From a virus, in the IMG/VR virus record IMGVR_UViG_3300030294_000163, positions 1 through 23,288 of that record: 23,288 nt of DNA; one strand, written 5' to 3'. Each line of letters starts with the position of its first letter. Position 1 is the first letter of the stretch. Positions 7,688-15,316 of the stretch are shown one piece after another. The notes beneath the pieces were generated by a model. It did not search any database. It saw only the letters and a program-made list of their open reading frames with translations, and had not been told where the DNA came from. The position numbers and the translations under genes are program-made.

Positions 7688-8062
7688 TTAAAAATCTGTT
7701 TTTATTGCATTTGTATTTGTGTATTCTACATTTTCAGCAGATGTTTCTGTTCCTGTTTTAATCTCAATCATATTACTATCAGCCCAATCATAAATATCAT
7801 CCCAAACTGATGTACTTTCTTCTATTTTATCTTTATTTTTAGTCATTCTATCTATTAATTCTTGCAATTTAACCCAAGAATTTTGAGATGTTTGTTTAAT
7901 TATCAAATCTTTTTGACTATTTAAAAAATTTATATAATTTTCATTAAATTTTACTAATTCATTAGAATTTTCATATAATGAATCATTCCAAATTTTGGAA
8001 ATATCTAAAATTAGATTCCAATCCTGTTCTTTTTGTTCAAATATTTTAAATTTAGTAATCAT
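7688..8062 (-). CDS. Tagged helical protein (MITKFKIFE start), first gene of the minus-strand operon
   Basis: A 124-residue protein starting MITKFKIFEQKEQDW. The remainder is mostly helical: LILDISKIWNDSLYEN, KFNENYINFLNSQKDLII, and WVKLQELIDRMTKNKDKIEE, with a Trp-containing acidic helix WDDIYDWADS and a polar tail. The helices resemble a small bundle; no known family. It is the promoter-proximal gene of the minus-strand operon, divergent from the fibre gene at 8143. An AT-rich intergenic region of 80 bases carries putative promoters for both directions. Confidence 0.7.
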   Translation of the reverse strand: MITKFKIFEQKEQDWNLILDISKIWNDSLYENSNELVKFNENYINFLNSQKDLIIKQTSQNSWVKLQELIDRMTKNKDKIEESTSVWDDIYDWADSNMIEIKTGTETSAENVEYTNTNAIKTDF

Positions 8063-8078
8063 ATTACTATATATTAAA
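8063..8078 (-). promoter_or_regulatory. Putative promoter of the minus-strand small-gene operon
   Basis: Directly before the ATG at 8062, the minus strand reads TTTAATATATAGTAAT, close to the TTAATATATAAT core found before other operon-heading genes in this window. It is the only intergenic space large enough to drive the 12-13 genes downstream. Low information content in AT-rich DNA limits confidence. Confidence 0.35.
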
Positions 8079-8110
8079 TATATATATTGAAAATAAATAT
8101 AATAATCATT

Positions 8111-8134
8111 TTTTTATATATAGTAAAAAATAAG
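8111..8134 (+). promoter_or_regulatory. Putative phage promoter before the fibre genes
   Basis: TTTTTATATATAGTAAAAAA followed by TAAG ends 8 bases before the ATG at 8143. The same pattern (T-run, TATATATA, A/G, TAAAAA) recurs 11-12 bases or so before the starts at 11942, 17884 and 20947, each the first gene of a plus-strand group. Confidence 0.5.
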
Positions 8135-8142
8135 TATTTTTA

Positions 8143-9537
8143 ATGCCAAACATAATAAGAATAAGAAATTTAGATAAAGAAACTAATATAACTGGTGGAT
8201 TAATATTTCCTGTTGATTATAGTGGTGATACACTAAATCAAGGCTACACTTCTAATATAAAAAGAATAGATTTAGCTCAAATTAAAGATTTTGTATTATT
8301 TGATTATACTGGCTCAACAAGTGGAACTGATGGTACATCTGGTGTAGATGGTTCTTCTGGTGTACATGGTTCAAATGGTAGTTCTGGTATATCACCTTGT
8401 CATGCATATCAATCGAATACAATAATAATATCTTATTCTTCAGTATCACAAACGCCATATATAATAACCACTATTCCAAAAATTGAAAGTCTACCAATTT
8501 CAACTACTATACCATTTAATAGTGGTATTTGTTATATCGTTTCAGGAACAACAGGTGTAACTTTTTTTGTGACAGGATTAACAGGTTTAACTGATTATTC
8601 ATATGAATGGTATTTAAACGATAAATTAGTAAATTTAGGTAATATTTATATACTATCATATCCTAATGATAATGATAAAATTTATTTAAAACAAATAAAT
8701 TGCACAAATGTTAATAATATTATGGTCGCAGAATATTGTGCTGATTGTAATTCTGGAGTAACTGGAACATTTAGATATAGGACAGATTCATATAATTCAT
8801 ATTTAGAAATTTGTATGAAATCTGGTGTTGGTAATTATATTTGGTATCCTATTGTCTCAAATTCATGGGCTACCACAACGACCACTACCACATTTCTAAT
8901 TGTTAATCCTCCGATACTAATAAATGCATATATTCAAAATGGAGATATTATGATAGCATATTCTGGCGTGTCTATTAACACTCCAACAATGAAGATATGG
9001 ATTTCATATGATGATAATGTCACTGGGTATCTAATTGATATAGATCCACTTACTCCTATTGTAAATATAGGGCAACAAACGAATTTCTTGAGACAAATGA
9101 TGTGGTTTTGGGCTAGTGTACCAAATTCTTTATCATCAAATATTATTACTTTTGATAATTCTATTCCAGTCACAACTACAACAACCACAACCAATGCGAC
9201 TACAACAACCACAACAACCACCAACACACCAACCACAACAACTACAACGACAGTTTTTTCAAGTATAATGTATTATTGTGTAAAAAATAGTGGAGCTAAT
9301 AATTATACAGATGCATATAATTTATTTGATGTAGGATCAGCAGTACCTGTATATGTTTCTAGTATGACTAATGGTAACCAAGTTTATGATGATTCTGAAT
9401 TGACGATATTAGCATTTGATATATCATACTCGAACAAATATATCGCACTTACATCATCATTGAGTGATAATCCAACAATATGGATATTATTATTTGAAAA
9501 TAGTGATATTACAACACACGGTATCTATCAATTTTAG
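8143..9537 (+). CDS. Fibre-like structural protein with collagen-like and poly-Thr segments
   Basis: A 464-residue protein. Residues 1-50 (MPNIIRIRNLDKE ... IFPVDYSG ... RIDLAQIKDF) match the start of the following gene and look like a virion-attachment domain. Residues 61-82 are collagen-like Gly-x-y triplets (GTDGTSGVDGSSGVHG). A C-x2-C module (EYCADCNSGVTGTFRYR, then YLEICMKSG and a W) spans about 197-235 and is shared with the neighbour. Poly-Thr runs at about 243-250 and 344-372 separate C-terminal beta-rich domains that differ from the neighbour's. The set-up of anchor, collagen stalk, linkers and variable end domain suits a trimeric tail or head fibre that touches the host. No chaperone or catalytic motif was seen. 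Confidence 0.65.
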   Translation: MPNIIRIRNLDKETNITGGLIFPVDYSGDTLNQGYTSNIKRIDLAQIKDFVLFDYTGSTSGTDGTSGVDGSSGVHGSNGSSGISPCHAYQSNTIIISYSSVSQTPYIITTIPKIESLPISTTIPFNSGICYIVSGTTGVTFFVTGLTGLTDYSYEWYLNDKLVNLGNIYILSYPNDNDKIYLKQINCTNVNNIMVAEYCADCNSGVTGTFRYRTDSYNSYLEICMKSGVGNYIWYPIVSNSWATTTTTTTFLIVNPPILINAYIQNGDIMIAYSGVSINTPTMKIWISYDDNVTGYLIDIDPLTPIVNIGQQTNFLRQMMWFWASVPNSLSSNIITFDNSIPVTTTTTTTNATTTTTTTTNTPTTTTTTTVFSSIMYYCVKNSGANNYTDAYNLFDVGSAVPVYVSSMTNGNQVYDDSELTILAFDISYSNKYIALTSSLSDNPTIWILLFENSDITTHGIYQF

Positions 9538-9601
9538 ATATCAATAAATAATACCGCAAAAAAATAGAATAATAATTTGTAAAACACAAAAAAGTATACA
9601 T

Positions 9602-10657
9602 ATGCCAAACATAATAAGACCAAGAAATTTTGAAAAGGAATATAATTTAAACGGTGACATAATTTTACCTGTTGATAATTCTACATATGGAACAGTTAGT
9701 AAACAAATAAATTTATACCAAATAAAAGAATTCTCATTATCTGGTATAACAGATGTGAGTTCAAGTGGAAAAAATGGCACATCTGGTATGAATGGAATAA
9801 TTGGTATAGATGGAGAAAACGGTACATCAGGATTATTACCATCGTCAGGATTAACACACGAAGTTAATATATTAGATTATTGCGGAGATTGCAATTCAGA
9901 TATAGTTGGAACTTTCAGGCATAGAATTAAACAAAATTTACCATATTTAGAAATATGTATGCAAACAGGCAGCAATGAATATTCATGGATTAATTGTATT
10001 CCTACTACAACTACAACGACAACTATACCTCCTACAACTACAACGACAACTATACCTCCTACAACTACAACGACAACTATACCTCCTACAACTACAACGA
10101 CAACAACAACATATAATCCATTAACATTAATTAGTATACAACAAAGTGGAGGTACAGCAGATTTGATGACAATTTTTAACTCCGGAAATACAACAATAGG
10201 AACATTAGCTTATCAATATTCAATAGACAACGGAGTTACATACACAGGTTTATTGGATTACGGTAGCGGTGTTAGTCCTAGAAATATTGGTAGTCAAATA
10301 ATTTTTCCAAGAACAGGATTAACATTTAAAATATATGATGTCACATCATCCAGATTATCAAATTCTGCGTTTTATGATAACAAAGAAACATTAATTCTAA
10401 ACTCAATCATCAATAGTTCAGGTAGTTTAATTTTAGGATTTAATGATGGAGGACAATCTATATCAGCAATGGATATATATTATAGATTATCTTCAACAGG
10501 AGGAGCATGGATATATGTTAAAAACATATCCGGCGGATTATCTAGCCCAATTAATATAGGACTAAAAACAGAATATCCATTAACAGCAATTCAAATTATA
10601 ACAATGGATTATCCAGGATATAGATACTCAAGTATGATTTCTATCATAAATGTATAA
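9602..10657 (+). CDS. Second fibre-like protein, paralogue of the preceding gene
   Basis: A 351-residue protein. The N-terminus (MPNIIRPRNFEKEYNLNG, ILPVDNS, KQINLYQIKEF) matches that of the preceding gene. Residues 56-77 are collagen-like (GKNGTSGMNGIIGIDG). The shared module is DYCGDCNSDIVGTFRHR ... YLEICMQTG at about 92-123. Next is a Thr-rich linker of repeated P-P-T6-I units encoded by 27-bp tandem repeats, then a unique C-terminal beta-rich domain (about 172-351), probably the exposed binding part. A 64-base gap without a clear promoter separates it from the upstream paralogue, so they are likely cotranscribed. The pair looks like a duplication followed by exchange of C-terminal domains. 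Confidence 0.65.
   Translation: MPNIIRPRNFEKEYNLNGDIILPVDNSTYGTVSKQINLYQIKEFSLSGITDVSSSGKNGTSGMNGIIGIDGENGTSGLLPSSGLTHEVNILDYCGDCNSDIVGTFRHRIKQNLPYLEICMQTGSNEYSWINCIPTTTTTTTIPPTTTTTTIPPTTTTTTIPPTTTTTTTTYNPLTLISIQQSGGTADLMTIFNSGNTTIGTLAYQYSIDNGVTYTGLLDYGSGVSPRNIGSQIIFPRTGLTFKIYDVTSSRLSNSAFYDNKETLILNSIINSSGSLILGFNDGGQSISAMDIYYRLSSTGGAWIYVKNISGGLSSPINIGLKTEYPLTAIQIITMDYPGYRYSSMISIINV
10001..10111 (+). repeat. 27-bp tandem repeat coding for Thr/Pro linker
   Basis: Three copies of a 27-bp unit (10001-10027, 10028-10054, 10055-10081) and a partial fourth. The unit reads CCTCCTACAACTACAACG then ACAACTATA; the first copy has ACT in place of the second CCT. It encodes P-P/T-T6-I. Copies are nearly identical at the base level, a sign of recent expansion or of slippage, so copy number may vary among relatives. 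Confidence 0.9.
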
Positions 10658-10685
10658 CAATTTGATTTATAAAAATATAATAAAT

Positions 10686-10720
10686 AAAATCTATTTTATT
10701 GAATAGATTTTGTTTATTTT
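10686..10720 (+). terminator. Rho-independent terminator after the fibre genes
   Basis: AAAATCTATT and AATAGATTTT pair perfectly (10 bp) around a 6-base loop (10696-10701), followed by GTTTATTTTT. It lies 28 bases after the stop of the second fibre gene and before the glycosyltransferase at 10770. Confidence 0.75.
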
Positions 10721-10743
10721 TATATAAACTATTTTTATTTTTA

Positions 10744-10765
10744 TTAATATATTAAATAAAAATTA
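10744..10765 (+). promoter_or_regulatory. Putative promoter before the glycosyltransferase at 10770
   Basis: TTAATATATTAAATAAAAAT followed by TA resembles the TTAATATATAATTAAAAA element before the second TerL gene. It follows a terminator and ends 4 bases before the ATG, so a new transcript from here is plausible. Low complexity limits confidence. Confidence 0.35.
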
Positions 10766-10769
10766 ATTT

Positions 10770-11402
10770 ATGACTAATCCAAAAGTGAGTGTAATAATGG
10801 CATCATATTTATTACCATATCCAGGTTCTGCATCTAATAGGGACAAAAAATTTATTCGTGCAGTAAACAGTTTTAAAAAACAGACATATAAAAATATAGA
10901 ATTGATTATAGTATCAGATGGTTGTCAAATAACTATTGATTTATATAATAAATATCTTATTAATGATAAAAATATAAAATTAATACAAATACCAAAGCAA
11001 CAACTATACTCAGGTGAAATGAGAAATATAGCATTTCAGCTTGCAGATGGAGATATAATATCATATTTAGATTCTGATGATATATTAGGGTCAAACCATA
11101 TTCAAAAAATTGTTGATCAATTCGATTTAGATAAATTTGATTGGGTATTTTATAATGATTACTTAGTTCTTGATAGTACATTTAAAAAATTACAAAAAAG
11201 AATTGTAGAACCTCGTTGGACAAGCATAGGAACAAGCTCAATAAGCCACAAGAACATAAAAGAGACAAAAACCTTATGGCAAACAGGTTATGGACAAGAT
11301 TTCGTTGCTGTTGTTAAAATGGCAAGCATTGGATTAAAATTTAAAAAATTAGAAAATACTCCAGAATACTTGGTATGTCACTATCAGAATGCAGATTATT
11401 AA
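10770..11402 (+). CDS. Glycosyltransferase family 2
   Basis: A 210-residue protein with a classic GT2 N-terminal fold: KVSVIMASYLLPYPG at residues 4-18 (nucleotide-sugar binding), SFKKQTYKNIELIIVSDG at about 34-51, then GEMRNIAFQLADGDIISYLDSDD at about 71-93, where DSDD is the DxD-type metal site and the preceding helix and strand are typical. The C-terminal half contains KTLWQTGYGQDF, possibly the acceptor-side catalytic region (GxGQD, compare ED/QD motifs of GT2). No membrane segment is present. Its place right after the Thr/Ser-rich fibre genes raises the idea that it modifies them. That link is inference. Confidence 0.8.
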   Translation: MTNPKVSVIMASYLLPYPGSASNRDKKFIRAVNSFKKQTYKNIELIIVSDGCQITIDLYNKYLINDKNIKLIQIPKQQLYSGEMRNIAFQLADGDIISYLDSDDILGSNHIQKIVDQFDLDKFDWVFYNDYLVLDSTFKKLQKRIVEPRWTSIGTSSISHKNIKETKTLWQTGYGQDFVAVVKMASIGLKFKKLENTPEYLVCHYQNADY

Positions 11403-11438
11403 AATAAACAATTATACTAAATTATAATATATAAATTT

Positions 11439-11633
11439 ATGAAATATGAAGAATATATAAATGATCCACATTCTTATGAATATAATAAATATATATTTGA
11501 AAATTCTAAAAATATAAAAAAACATATTACTCAATTAGAATATGAATATTATAAAAGTAAAAATAACTTAAAATATACTAGAATTGAAAAAATTAACAAA
11601 TTAAAACAAATTTCAGAAAATGAGCACAAATGA
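11439..11633 (+). CDS. Small charged helical protein
   Basis: A 64-residue, Lys/Glu/Tyr/Asn-rich protein, predicted almost entirely helical (YIFENSKNIKKHITQLEYEYYKS and KINKLKQISENEHK). It has no recognised family. Its last 14 bases overlap the start of the next gene in another frame, which may mean translational coupling. A frameshift joining the two was considered, but each has its own ATG and neither lacks an end. Confidence 0.55.
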   Translation: MKYEEYINDPHSYEYNKYIFENSKNIKKHITQLEYEYYKSKNNLKYTRIEKINKLKQISENEHK

Positions 11634-11844
11634 AAATTATGAACAAACTGGTGATGATGATTTAAAAATCACACTGAAACAATATGAAGAACTATTAGAA
11701 AAAAATGAATTAGAAATTGATAAATTAAAAGATGAAAATGAAAAATATTCTCATTTACAAGAAATAAGTGATGACTATGAAATTGACATAAATATAGTGA
11801 GAATGATATTAACCAAAAGAATGTGGTATCAAGAAACTATATAA
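11620..11844 (+). CDS. Small acidic coiled-coil protein
   Basis: A 74-residue protein. After a polar N-terminus (MSTNENYEQTGDDD) it has a long heptad-like helix (ITLKQYEELLEKNELEIDKL then KDENEKY) and a shorter C-terminal helical segment (INIVRMILTKRMWYQ). It is probably an oligomeric coiled coil. It is the last gene before a strong terminator at 11854 and precedes the baseplate group. The function is unknown. Confidence 0.6.
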   Translation: MSTNENYEQTGDDDLKITLKQYEELLEKNELEIDKLKDENEKYSHLQEISDDYEIDINIVRMILTKRMWYQETI

Positions 11845-11853
11845 TAATATTAG

Positions 11854-11888
11854 AAAAAGAGTAATAATTCAATTATTACTCTTTTTTT
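11854..11888 (+). terminator. Strong hairpin terminator before the baseplate genes
   Basis: AAAAAGAGTAATAATT and its exact complement AATTATTACTCTTTTT flank a single C at 11870; the T-run continues to 11888. The A-run on the left means it can also stop minus-strand transcription. It ends the small-gene unit, and a new promoter-like element begins 20 bases later. Confidence 0.8.
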
Positions 11889-11907
11889 GTTTTTTATGAA
11901 GGTGTAA

Positions 11908-11930
11908 TTTTTATATATAATAAAAAATTA
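11908..11930 (+). promoter_or_regulatory. Putative promoter of the baseplate operon
   Basis: TTTTTATATATAATAAAAAA followed by TTA ends 11 bases before the ATG at 11942. It is almost identical to the elements at 8111 and 17851, each heading a structural gene group, and it follows a terminator. Confidence 0.5.
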
Positions 11931-11941
11931 AACCTGATTAC

Positions 11942-14644
11942 ATGGCAACACCTCTTTATAAATCAATGAAAAACAAGGGAACATCATTTTACTCTTTCCC
12001 AAGTGCTGCAAGTGATGTAAATTTAGCGAATTATAATGATTATTATAATTTAAATTTTACAAAATTTGCGTTATTAAATATACCAAAGCAAACATTATCA
12101 AGTAATAATATGAATGATGGTGTTATGGAATTTATACCAAAATCAAATGTTGGTGAATCTCCTTTTTATTGTGATGATCCTAATACAGCAAAGCCATCAC
12201 TATTATCAGAGCAATTAGTTGAATCATTAAGAAATTATGTAGCAAATTATGACACTGCGTTACATGAAAGTAGAATAAATACAAATACTGATTTTTATAA
12301 TATCGCAGAACGAAACACACCTACTGAAGAAATATTCTGGAAATGGTGTAGAAAATTAAATATGATAGATTTTGAACCAGCAGTACATAAAGTTGACTGG
12401 GATAAAAACCTAACTGATTTCAATAATGAAAACAGCTCAACAATAACAAATCCTGATTATTTTCGTAAATATTTATGGAAAGAAAGGGAAATTATTGATT
12501 ATCAAACAAAATGGGTAGAAGAAAGCACAGATGATTATCAAGGATCAGATGGCTATCACATTCCTAAATTTACTATATCAGGTCAGACCACTAAATTCAA
12601 AGTTGGTGATAATATATTATTAAAAAGTAATATATCATCAGACATATCTAATTTATCTGCTATTACTTTTGGATATTCATATAAAATATCATATATAGAA
12701 TTTTCAAGTGGAAATACTTACATATGGATAGATACAAATTTTCAAGGTCAAACACAAACTTCATTATTAGGTACATATTTTAATTTAGATTATCATAAAT
12801 TAATTGAATACGTTGGAGAAATTAATCAAATAACAAATATTCAGACTGCATCAAGAGTGGGACAAGAAGTAACGGCATACATACCAAATCAAGGAGGTGA
12901 AACACCAACTATTCTTTTTGGTACAAGAAGCAATACAAATTATTATCCTAATTTAGAGATACCAATACTTGCAGATGAAATTCAAACTGAAATTATTGGC
13001 GCAGAAAGTTTAAATTCTAACATAAGGACCAATCCTCAGGATTATCCTGGATCATTTTTTGGACAATTTGACACCGCTGATAATACATATTTATGCTCTG
13101 ATGGAGATAATGTAAGATACCAAGGTGATTACTATGGCGTAAATTTAACTAATAACACAGGATTAAATTCTGATGATTATATTGAAAAATTAACTGATTT
13201 TAATTCTGATTCTATTGATGGAGTTTTTCTTGATGTGGATAGAACACACTATTATAAAATGAACATTGCTGGATTAGAATGTAAAAATTTTGATGAATTT
13301 AGTTCACTATCAATACAAGGACAAGCACCAAAGGATTTTGAATTCAATGCAATATTATGGTATTATGAATTAGTTGAAAGAGATAGCAATAACAATGTTA
13401 ACTCTCATGTTAATCTATATGGGATAGAATTTTTAAATAATCCTGACAATGACGATGATAATTTTGCAACACAAATATCACCATATAACAAATTAGTGAC
13501 GAATGGTACACAAGATGGATTATCTTATATGTTTAATTTGAATATAAATTATAATATAGATAATGACGTTAAACCGTTAACATACGATTCAACAACTATA
13601 TATAATATGTTTGGATTTGATATGTATAATGAAATGATGAAAAGATTCTATCAAGTAAATGAAAATTTTGTTAATATTATAAATGAATTTGTTAGAATAA
13701 ATTTGGATTTACAAGAAATGAAGAGTTTAATATATTCACAAACAGACATTGATGATTTAAAAAGCAAAATGTCAAATATGGAAAATTTATTAAAATTATA
13801 TTCAACTAATCAATTTGTTGATTCTGATTCTACTGCAATATCTGTTGATTATTCAGGTATATATCCTAAACTTAAAATGAATGTTATTACTGTTGAATAT
13901 GATGAAATAGAAAAAATTAGCATTTCACAAGTTTATAATTATAATTTGGCTAATACAGGAACATCATATCCAATATCGACATCTTTCACTAGTAATATGT
14001 TATTAAACATAATAAATGATAACATATCAACAAATGGAGGAGATGTTATCATTATGCTAGATCAGGATTTGAAAAATAAACAAAAAATAGACATTTTAAT
14101 TGAACCTAAATATGCTCAATATTCACAAAAATTATATTTTAATATGATGTTCAATTATAATGGAGCAATATCTGAAGTAAATATTTTTTACACAGATTTA
14201 CCGAAAGATGTCATAACAGGAAAATATATTAGTTTAACTCCAGAAAAATCTACATTTGATGATAATTTTTATTTAAATGAAAATATATATGTTAATTGTA
14301 CAGATGTATATACAGGAACAACATTATGTGTAGACGGAGAATATGTAGAATTAATATTAACTGAGGATATGTTCAAATCTGGTAATACTATATATGTACA
14401 GAACCTGTATTTTAAAGATACATTTGGTAATGTCATTGATTATAGTGGATCTTATACAATAATAAATAAATTAGGTATAAATATAACAATAAACTTGTTA
14501 CAATCTGTTGTTTGTGGGTATTTATTGGTTGGACAGCCAAGAATTAGTTATTATAGAGGTTTACAAGTTACTATGCTTAGAGTAGATGGTAGCAACACAT
14601 CTTCATTCGCAGATAGATACAACATAACATATAAAATAATTTAA
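11942..14644 (+). CDS. Large virion structural protein, probably baseplate or tail
   Basis: A 900-residue protein without a family I can name. It starts MATPLYKSMKNKGTSFYSFPSAA and has EEIFWKWCRKLNMIDFEPA at about 129-147. Its middle includes an Asp/Asn-rich beta region, and helical segments near residues 560-620 (NEMMKRFYQVNENFVNIINEF and DDLKSKMSNMENLLKLY) may form a coiled coil. The C-terminal third (about 640-900) is strand-rich, including SGNTIYVQNLYFKDTFGNVI, like tail and baseplate beta domains. No signal peptide or membrane segments. It heads the operon that continues with gp6-like and gp25-like baseplate genes and is about the size of T4 gp7 or gp10, but sequence alone does not show which, if any, it corresponds to. 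Confidence 0.6.
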   Translation: MATPLYKSMKNKGTSFYSFPSAASDVNLANYNDYYNLNFTKFALLNIPKQTLSSNNMNDGVMEFIPKSNVGESPFYCDDPNTAKPSLLSEQLVESLRNYVANYDTALHESRINTNTDFYNIAERNTPTEEIFWKWCRKLNMIDFEPAVHKVDWDKNLTDFNNENSSTITNPDYFRKYLWKEREIIDYQTKWVEESTDDYQGSDGYHIPKFTISGQTTKFKVGDNILLKSNISSDISNLSAITFGYSYKISYIEFSSGNTYIWIDTNFQGQTQTSLLGTYFNLDYHKLIEYVGEINQITNIQTASRVGQEVTAYIPNQGGETPTILFGTRSNTNYYPNLEIPILADEIQTEIIGAESLNSNIRTNPQDYPGSFFGQFDTADNTYLCSDGDNVRYQGDYYGVNLTNNTGLNSDDYIEKLTDFNSDSIDGVFLDVDRTHYYKMNIAGLECKNFDEFSSLSIQGQAPKDFEFNAILWYYELVERDSNNNVNSHVNLYGIEFLNNPDNDDDNFATQISPYNKLVTNGTQDGLSYMFNLNINYNIDNDVKPLTYDSTTIYNMFGFDMYNEMMKRFYQVNENFVNIINEFVRINLDLQEMKSLIYSQTDIDDLKSKMSNMENLLKLYSTNQFVDSDSTAISVDYSGIYPKLKMNVITVEYDEIEKISISQVYNYNLANTGTSYPISTSFTSNMLLNIINDNISTNGGDVIIMLDQDLKNKQKIDILIEPKYAQYSQKLYFNMMFNYNGAISEVNIFYTDLPKDVITGKYISLTPEKSTFDDNFYLNENIYVNCTDVYTGTTLCVDGEYVELILTEDMFKSGNTIYVQNLYFKDTFGNVIDYSGSYTIINKLGINITINLLQSVVCGYLLVGQPRISYYRGLQVTMLRVDGSNTSSFADRYNITYKII

Positions 14645-14647
14645 CAT

Positions 14648-15298
14648 ATGGACATTTTAATAGAAGATTTAGTTAATAAAATAAAAAATGTATTTGATAC
14701 AACTAAGGTATTATCAGTAGATACTATTTACGAGAAAATATTAAATTCAGAAGAATTGAGACTAATAATATCAATAAACAAAATTTTATACGATGACATT
14801 AATATCATTTACACAAAATTGATTTTTACAACGGATAACACGAAATCAAAACTAACGAAAAATTACTTTACATATTTACATGACATTAATTGTGAATATG
14901 TTAGAATTGAATTTTCTAGCTTAGATGATTTTGAAAATAAAATAAAAAATACATTCAAAGAAAATAAATTTGGAGAAAATATTAAAATACTGTCTGATTT
15001 TATAAAATCACCAGCTACTTTAATTAATAAATGGTTTGAAAATAATGAAGTTTCAAATATATCAGTTACTAATGTAGATGAACCAAAAATATCTATTATG
15101 CCTTGCAAATCAATATATTTTAATTTCAAATTATCATTAAGTAATAATCAAAATGTAGATTTAACTATTACAAAAAATGGAGAAGATGAATACAACTTTA
15201 AATTCGAAATATTTAAAGAAAAATATGAAGTAAAAGAAATAAATCTCAAACGATTAGTTGAAACAATAGGAGAAAATCTAAAAAAACACATCAAATAA
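14648..15298 (+). CDS. Hypothetical protein of the baseplate operon
   Basis: A 216-residue soluble protein, not recognised. The first half is helical with a central beta segment (INIIYTKLIFTTDNTKSK; INCEYVRIEFSSLDDFENK). The second half has CKSIYFNFKLSLSNNQNVDL and DEYNFKFEIFKEKYEVKEIN, an alternating strand pattern, then an amphipathic C-terminal helix (RLVETIGENLKKHIK). It starts 3 bases after the 900-residue gene and ends 18 bases before the gp6-like gene, so it is probably made with them and may be an assembly factor or a minor baseplate part. Confidence 0.6.
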   Translation: MDILIEDLVNKIKNVFDTTKVLSVDTIYEKILNSEELRLIISINKILYDDINIIYTKLIFTTDNTKSKLTKNYFTYLHDINCEYVRIEFSSLDDFENKIKNTFKENKFGENIKILSDFIKSPATLINKWFENNEVSNISVTNVDEPKISIMPCKSIYFNFKLSLSNNQNVDLTITKNGEDEYNFKFEIFKEKYEVKEINLKRLVETIGENLKKHIK

Positions 15299-15316
15299 AA
15301 AATAATTTAAAAAAGA

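Noticed and set aside
8934-9236. Minus-strand ORF rich in valine
   Set aside because: It is the antisense shadow of the poly-Thr codons of the fibre gene; the valine runs simply mirror ACA/ACC codons.
10001-10111. Possible CRISPR-like repeats
   Set aside because: The 27-bp units are directly adjacent, without spacers, and encode a Pro/Thr linker in frame.
11439-11844. The two small ORFs as one frameshifted gene
   Set aside because: They overlap by 14 bases, both have an ATG, and there is no homopolymer or domain cut at the junction; two genes are more likely.
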